Source: JAKEGK01 sp036507695
GTDB taxonomy: Bacteria; Pseudomonadota; Gammaproteobacteria; SZUA-152
Reading direction: 5' to 3'
NCBI GenBank assembly: GCA_036507695.1
Contig: DATCIR010000361.1
Span: 1 to 6,487 of the forward strand
DNA length: 6,487 nt
The notes below the pieces were generated by a model, which did no database searches, was not told where the DNA came from, and worked only from the letters and a program-made list of their open reading frames with translations. Numbering within the stretch: position 1 is the first letter of the stretch; each line of letters starts with the position of its first letter. Position numbers and translations under genes: made by a program. Shown here one piece after another: positions 4,553-6,487 of the stretch.

Positions 4553-5605
4553 ATGAACACAATGAACGACCCCGTTCGTACAGACGGTTTTGAGTTTGTC
4601 GAGTATACGGCTCCGGATACCCGAAATCTGGAAGCCCTGTTTTTGTCCATGGGGTTTACGCCCGTCGCCCGGCACCGCTCCAAAGACGTGGTGCTCTACC
4701 GCCAGGGCAACATCAATTTTATTATCAACCATGAACCCAACAGCTTTGCCCAGGCGTTTGCCAAAATACACGGGCCTTCGGTGTGCGCGTTCGGGATTCG
4801 CGTCAAGAACGCCAGCCTCGCTTACGAGCATGTACTCAAGCGCAACGCGAAACCTTATCATGGTCATACCGGGCCCATGGAACTTAACTTGCCGGCCATC
4901 CGCGGCATCGGCGGCAGCCTGATCTATTTGATTGACTTGTATGGCGATCATTCTATTTATGATGTGGATTTCCGGCCTATAGTAGGTGTTGGACAATTTC
5001 CTAAAGGCGCCGGCCTGGTGGGCATCGACCACCTAACGCATAACGTGCATAAAGGGCGCATGAATCACTGGGCTAAATTCTATGAGTCCTTGTTTGGTTT
5101 CCGGCAAATCAAATATTTTGACATCCACGGCAAGGAAACCGGCCTGCGCTCGCGCGCGATGACCAGCCCCTGCGGCAAAATCCGCATCCCGATTAACGAG
5201 CCGTCCGATGAAAAATCGCAAATCCAGGAATACCTCGACGCCTACCGCGGCGAAGGCATCCAGCACATTGCGCTTAGCACCAACAATATCTACGACACCG
5301 TCGAGGTGCTGCAAAATAATAAAATCACCTTTATGGATGTGCCGGACACTTACTACGAAGCGATTAGCGGCCGAATTCCGGGTCACGAAGAGGATATCGC
5401 CCGGCTTAAAGCCAATAAAATCCTGCTCGATGGCAATGTGCGCAACAGCCAGGGCTTGTTGTTGCAGATATTCACCAACACCGTGATCGGCCCGATCTTC
5501 TTTGAAATCATCCAGCGCAAGGGCAACGAAGGTTTTGGCGAAGGCAACTTCCAGGCCTTGTTCGAATCCATCGAGCGCGACCAGAAACAGCGGGGTGTCA
5601 TTTAA
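4553..5605 (+). CDS. hpd: 4-hydroxyphenylpyruvate dioxygenase
   Basis: A 350-residue Fe(II) enzyme of the vicinal-oxygen-chelate fold, close to the usual 350-360. It converts 4-hydroxyphenylpyruvate and O2 to homogentisate and CO2, the second step of tyrosine breakdown after transamination. The N-terminal half (DGFEFVEYTAPD, then NFIINHEPNSFAQAF) is the structural domain. The C-terminal half carries the iron ligands H160 (GIDHLTHNV), H238 (IQHIALST) and E318 (FFEIIQRKG), followed by the characteristic GFGEGNFQALFESIERDQ tail. All three ligands are intact. The start at 4553 has GGAAA 8 nt upstream; an in-frame ATG three codons later is also possible. Its TAA overlaps the next ATG by one base (TAATG), so it forms an operon with the homogentisate dioxygenase gene. 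Some members of this family are linked to pyomelanin pigment when homogentisate accumulates. Confidence 0.96.
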   Translation: MNTMNDPVRTDGFEFVEYTAPDTRNLEALFLSMGFTPVARHRSKDVVLYRQGNINFIINHEPNSFAQAFAKIHGPSVCAFGIRVKNASLAYEHVLKRNAKPYHGHTGPMELNLPAIRGIGGSLIYLIDLYGDHSIYDVDFRPIVGVGQFPKGAGLVGIDHLTHNVHKGRMNHWAKFYESLFGFRQIKYFDIHGKETGLRSRAMTSPCGKIRIPINEPSDEKSQIQEYLDAYRGEGIQHIALSTNNIYDTVEVLQNNKITFMDVPDTYYEAISGRIPGHEEDIARLKANKILLDGNVRNSQGLLLQIFTNTVIGPIFFEIIQRKGNEGFGEGNFQALFESIERDQKQRGVI

Positions 5606-6487
5606 TGGTGAAACCGGTGCCGGTTATAAAACTGGAAGGTATTACGTCACGCCAGGCGCACGCCGACCTGCCCGCCAACACCTATGAGCGGGAACTGGGG
5701 CAACAGGGATTCTTTGGTCCCGCCACCCAGATGCACCATGCGCATCCGCCCACCGCGTGGGATTCCATCGATGGGCCGCTGCAACCCCGCGCCTTTGACA
5801 CGCATAAAATTGCCAACAACGCGTCAAACCCGTTTGCCGCAACGTTGTTGATGCACAACGCCCATGTGGCGCTTCGCTTCTGGTCCACCGATCAATCCAT
5901 GCCGCATTTGGTGCGCAACGGCGATGGCGATGAGCTTTTATTTATCCACCAGGGACAAGCGGAACTTTATTGTGACTACGGCCATTTAACCATTAGTGAA
6001 GGCGACTATGTATTGTTGCCGCGCGGCACCATGTGGCGCGTGGACACAGTTTCCTTGCAGGCGCTGTTGATTGAAGCCACGAACAGTCATTACGGATTGC
6101 CGGATAAAGGCCTGCTGGGCCACCACGCTATTTTTGATCCGGCGGTATTAATGGCGCCGCAAATCAATGACGCGTTTAAGGCGCGGCAATCGGAAACGCC
6201 CACGGAGGTGGTGGTAAAACGCCGCCGGCAAACCAGCGTGATTCGCTATCCGTTCAACCCGCTGGATGCGGTGGGCTGGCATGGCAACCTGATGCCGGTC
6301 AAACTCAACTGGCGTGATATCCGCCCGGTGATGAGCCATCGCTACCACATACCGCCATCGGTGCACAGCACGTTTCTCACCGAACATTTTATTGTCTGCA
6401 CGTTTTGTCCGCGCCCGATCGAGTCAGATCCCGGCGCATTGAAAGTGCCCTTTTACCACAACAATGATGACTACGACGAAGTGATTT
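5605..6487 (+). CDS. hmgA: Homogentisate 1,2-dioxygenase, short bacterial type, partial at 3' end
   Basis: The first 294 residues are visible; the end lies beyond the right edge. The ATG shares its first base with the hpd stop (TAATG), and GGGG lies about 9 nt upstream. The enzyme is an Fe(II) cupin that opens the homogentisate ring to maleylacetoacetate. Visible features are the cupin-like VRNGDGDELLFIHQGQ (103-118) with YGHLTISEGDYVLLPRGT after it, YHIPPSVHSTF, FIVCTFCPRP, and VPFYHNNDDYDEV (281-293). H285 and E292 in the last motif are the probable iron ligands; a further ligand would be off the window. The human-type enzyme has its Glu six residues after the His, whereas here it is seven. 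This matches, as I recall it, the shorter bacterial group with the pattern H-S-N-I-D-S-D-E. Its pairing with hpd strongly supports the call. The shifted frames on the minus strand here are shadows. Confidence 0.88.
   Translation, partial: MVKPVPVIKLEGITSRQAHADLPANTYERELGQQGFFGPATQMHHAHPPTAWDSIDGPLQPRAFDTHKIANNASNPFAATLLMHNAHVALRFWSTDQSMPHLVRNGDGDELLFIHQGQAELYCDYGHLTISEGDYVLLPRGTMWRVDTVSLQALLIEATNSHYGLPDKGLLGHHAIFDPAVLMAPQINDAFKARQSETPTEVVVKRRRQTSVIRYPFNPLDAVGWHGNLMPVKLNWRDIRPVMSHRYHIPPSVHSTFLTEHFIVCTFCPRPIESDPGALKVPFYHNNDDYDEVI

Noticed and set aside
4454..5032. 192-codon open frame on the minus strand opposite hpd
   Set aside because: It lies antisense to the well-supported hpd gene and has no recognisable domain. 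Its codons mirror the third-position bias of hpd, so it is a shadow.
5642..5888. Minus-strand frames inside the homogentisate dioxygenase gene
   Set aside because: The plus-strand frame from 5605 is continuous to the window edge and carries family motifs; the minus frames are shadows.

Overview
The window looks like a chromosomal amino-acid catabolism region of a bacterium, most likely a gammaproteobacterium of moderate GC content. That placement is inference: it rests on the protein types (a short two-subunit 2-oxoacid dehydrogenase E1, a leucine dehydrogenase and an hpd-hmgA pair) and on the palindromic intergenic repeats. No rRNA or other phylogenetic marker is present.

Left part (1-2170, minus strand): three tightly packed genes of a 2-oxoacid dehydrogenase complex, transcribed leftward. 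They are E1 alpha, E1 beta and the start of the lipoyl-bearing E2 acyltransferase, which runs off the left edge. The junctions are a 1-nt gap and an ATGA overlap, so this is an operon with probable translational coupling. Motifs alone do not separate pyruvate from branched-chain 2-oxoacid specificity. The neighbouring leucine dehydrogenase favours branched-chain 2-oxoacids.

Middle (2171-2698): a 528-bp gap. It has a weak candidate promoter for the E1/E2 operon and a stack of palindromic repeats. The striking part is a 118-bp MITE-like element with 16-bp terminal inverted repeats and a perfect 5-bp target duplication (TAAAA). It has split an older CCCTCTCCC/GGGAGAGGG hairpin and itself contains a third inverted-repeat layer.

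2699-3811 (minus): leucine dehydrogenase, which oxidatively deaminates Leu/Val/Ile to the 2-oxoacids that a branched-chain dehydrogenase complex would use.

3812-4552: a 741-bp divergent intergenic region. It holds candidate promoters, a 175-bp repeat made of four alternating GTTGGGTTA-type arms, four 14-bp tandem repeats, and a diverged 25-bp direct repeat (exactly 310 bp apart) whose right copy forms the best candidate hpd promoter.

Right part (4553-6487, plus strand): hpd (4-hydroxyphenylpyruvate dioxygenase) overlaps by one base a short-type homogentisate 1,2-dioxygenase gene that runs off the right edge. Together they carry tyrosine breakdown from 4-hydroxyphenylpyruvate to maleylacetoacetate.

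Taken together the window joins two ketogenic amino-acid routes, Leu/branched-chain and Tyr/Phe, arranged back to back around a repeat-rich control region. The coding content is ordinary; the unusual material is in the two intergenic regions. I see no convincing new defence, mobile or biosynthetic system.
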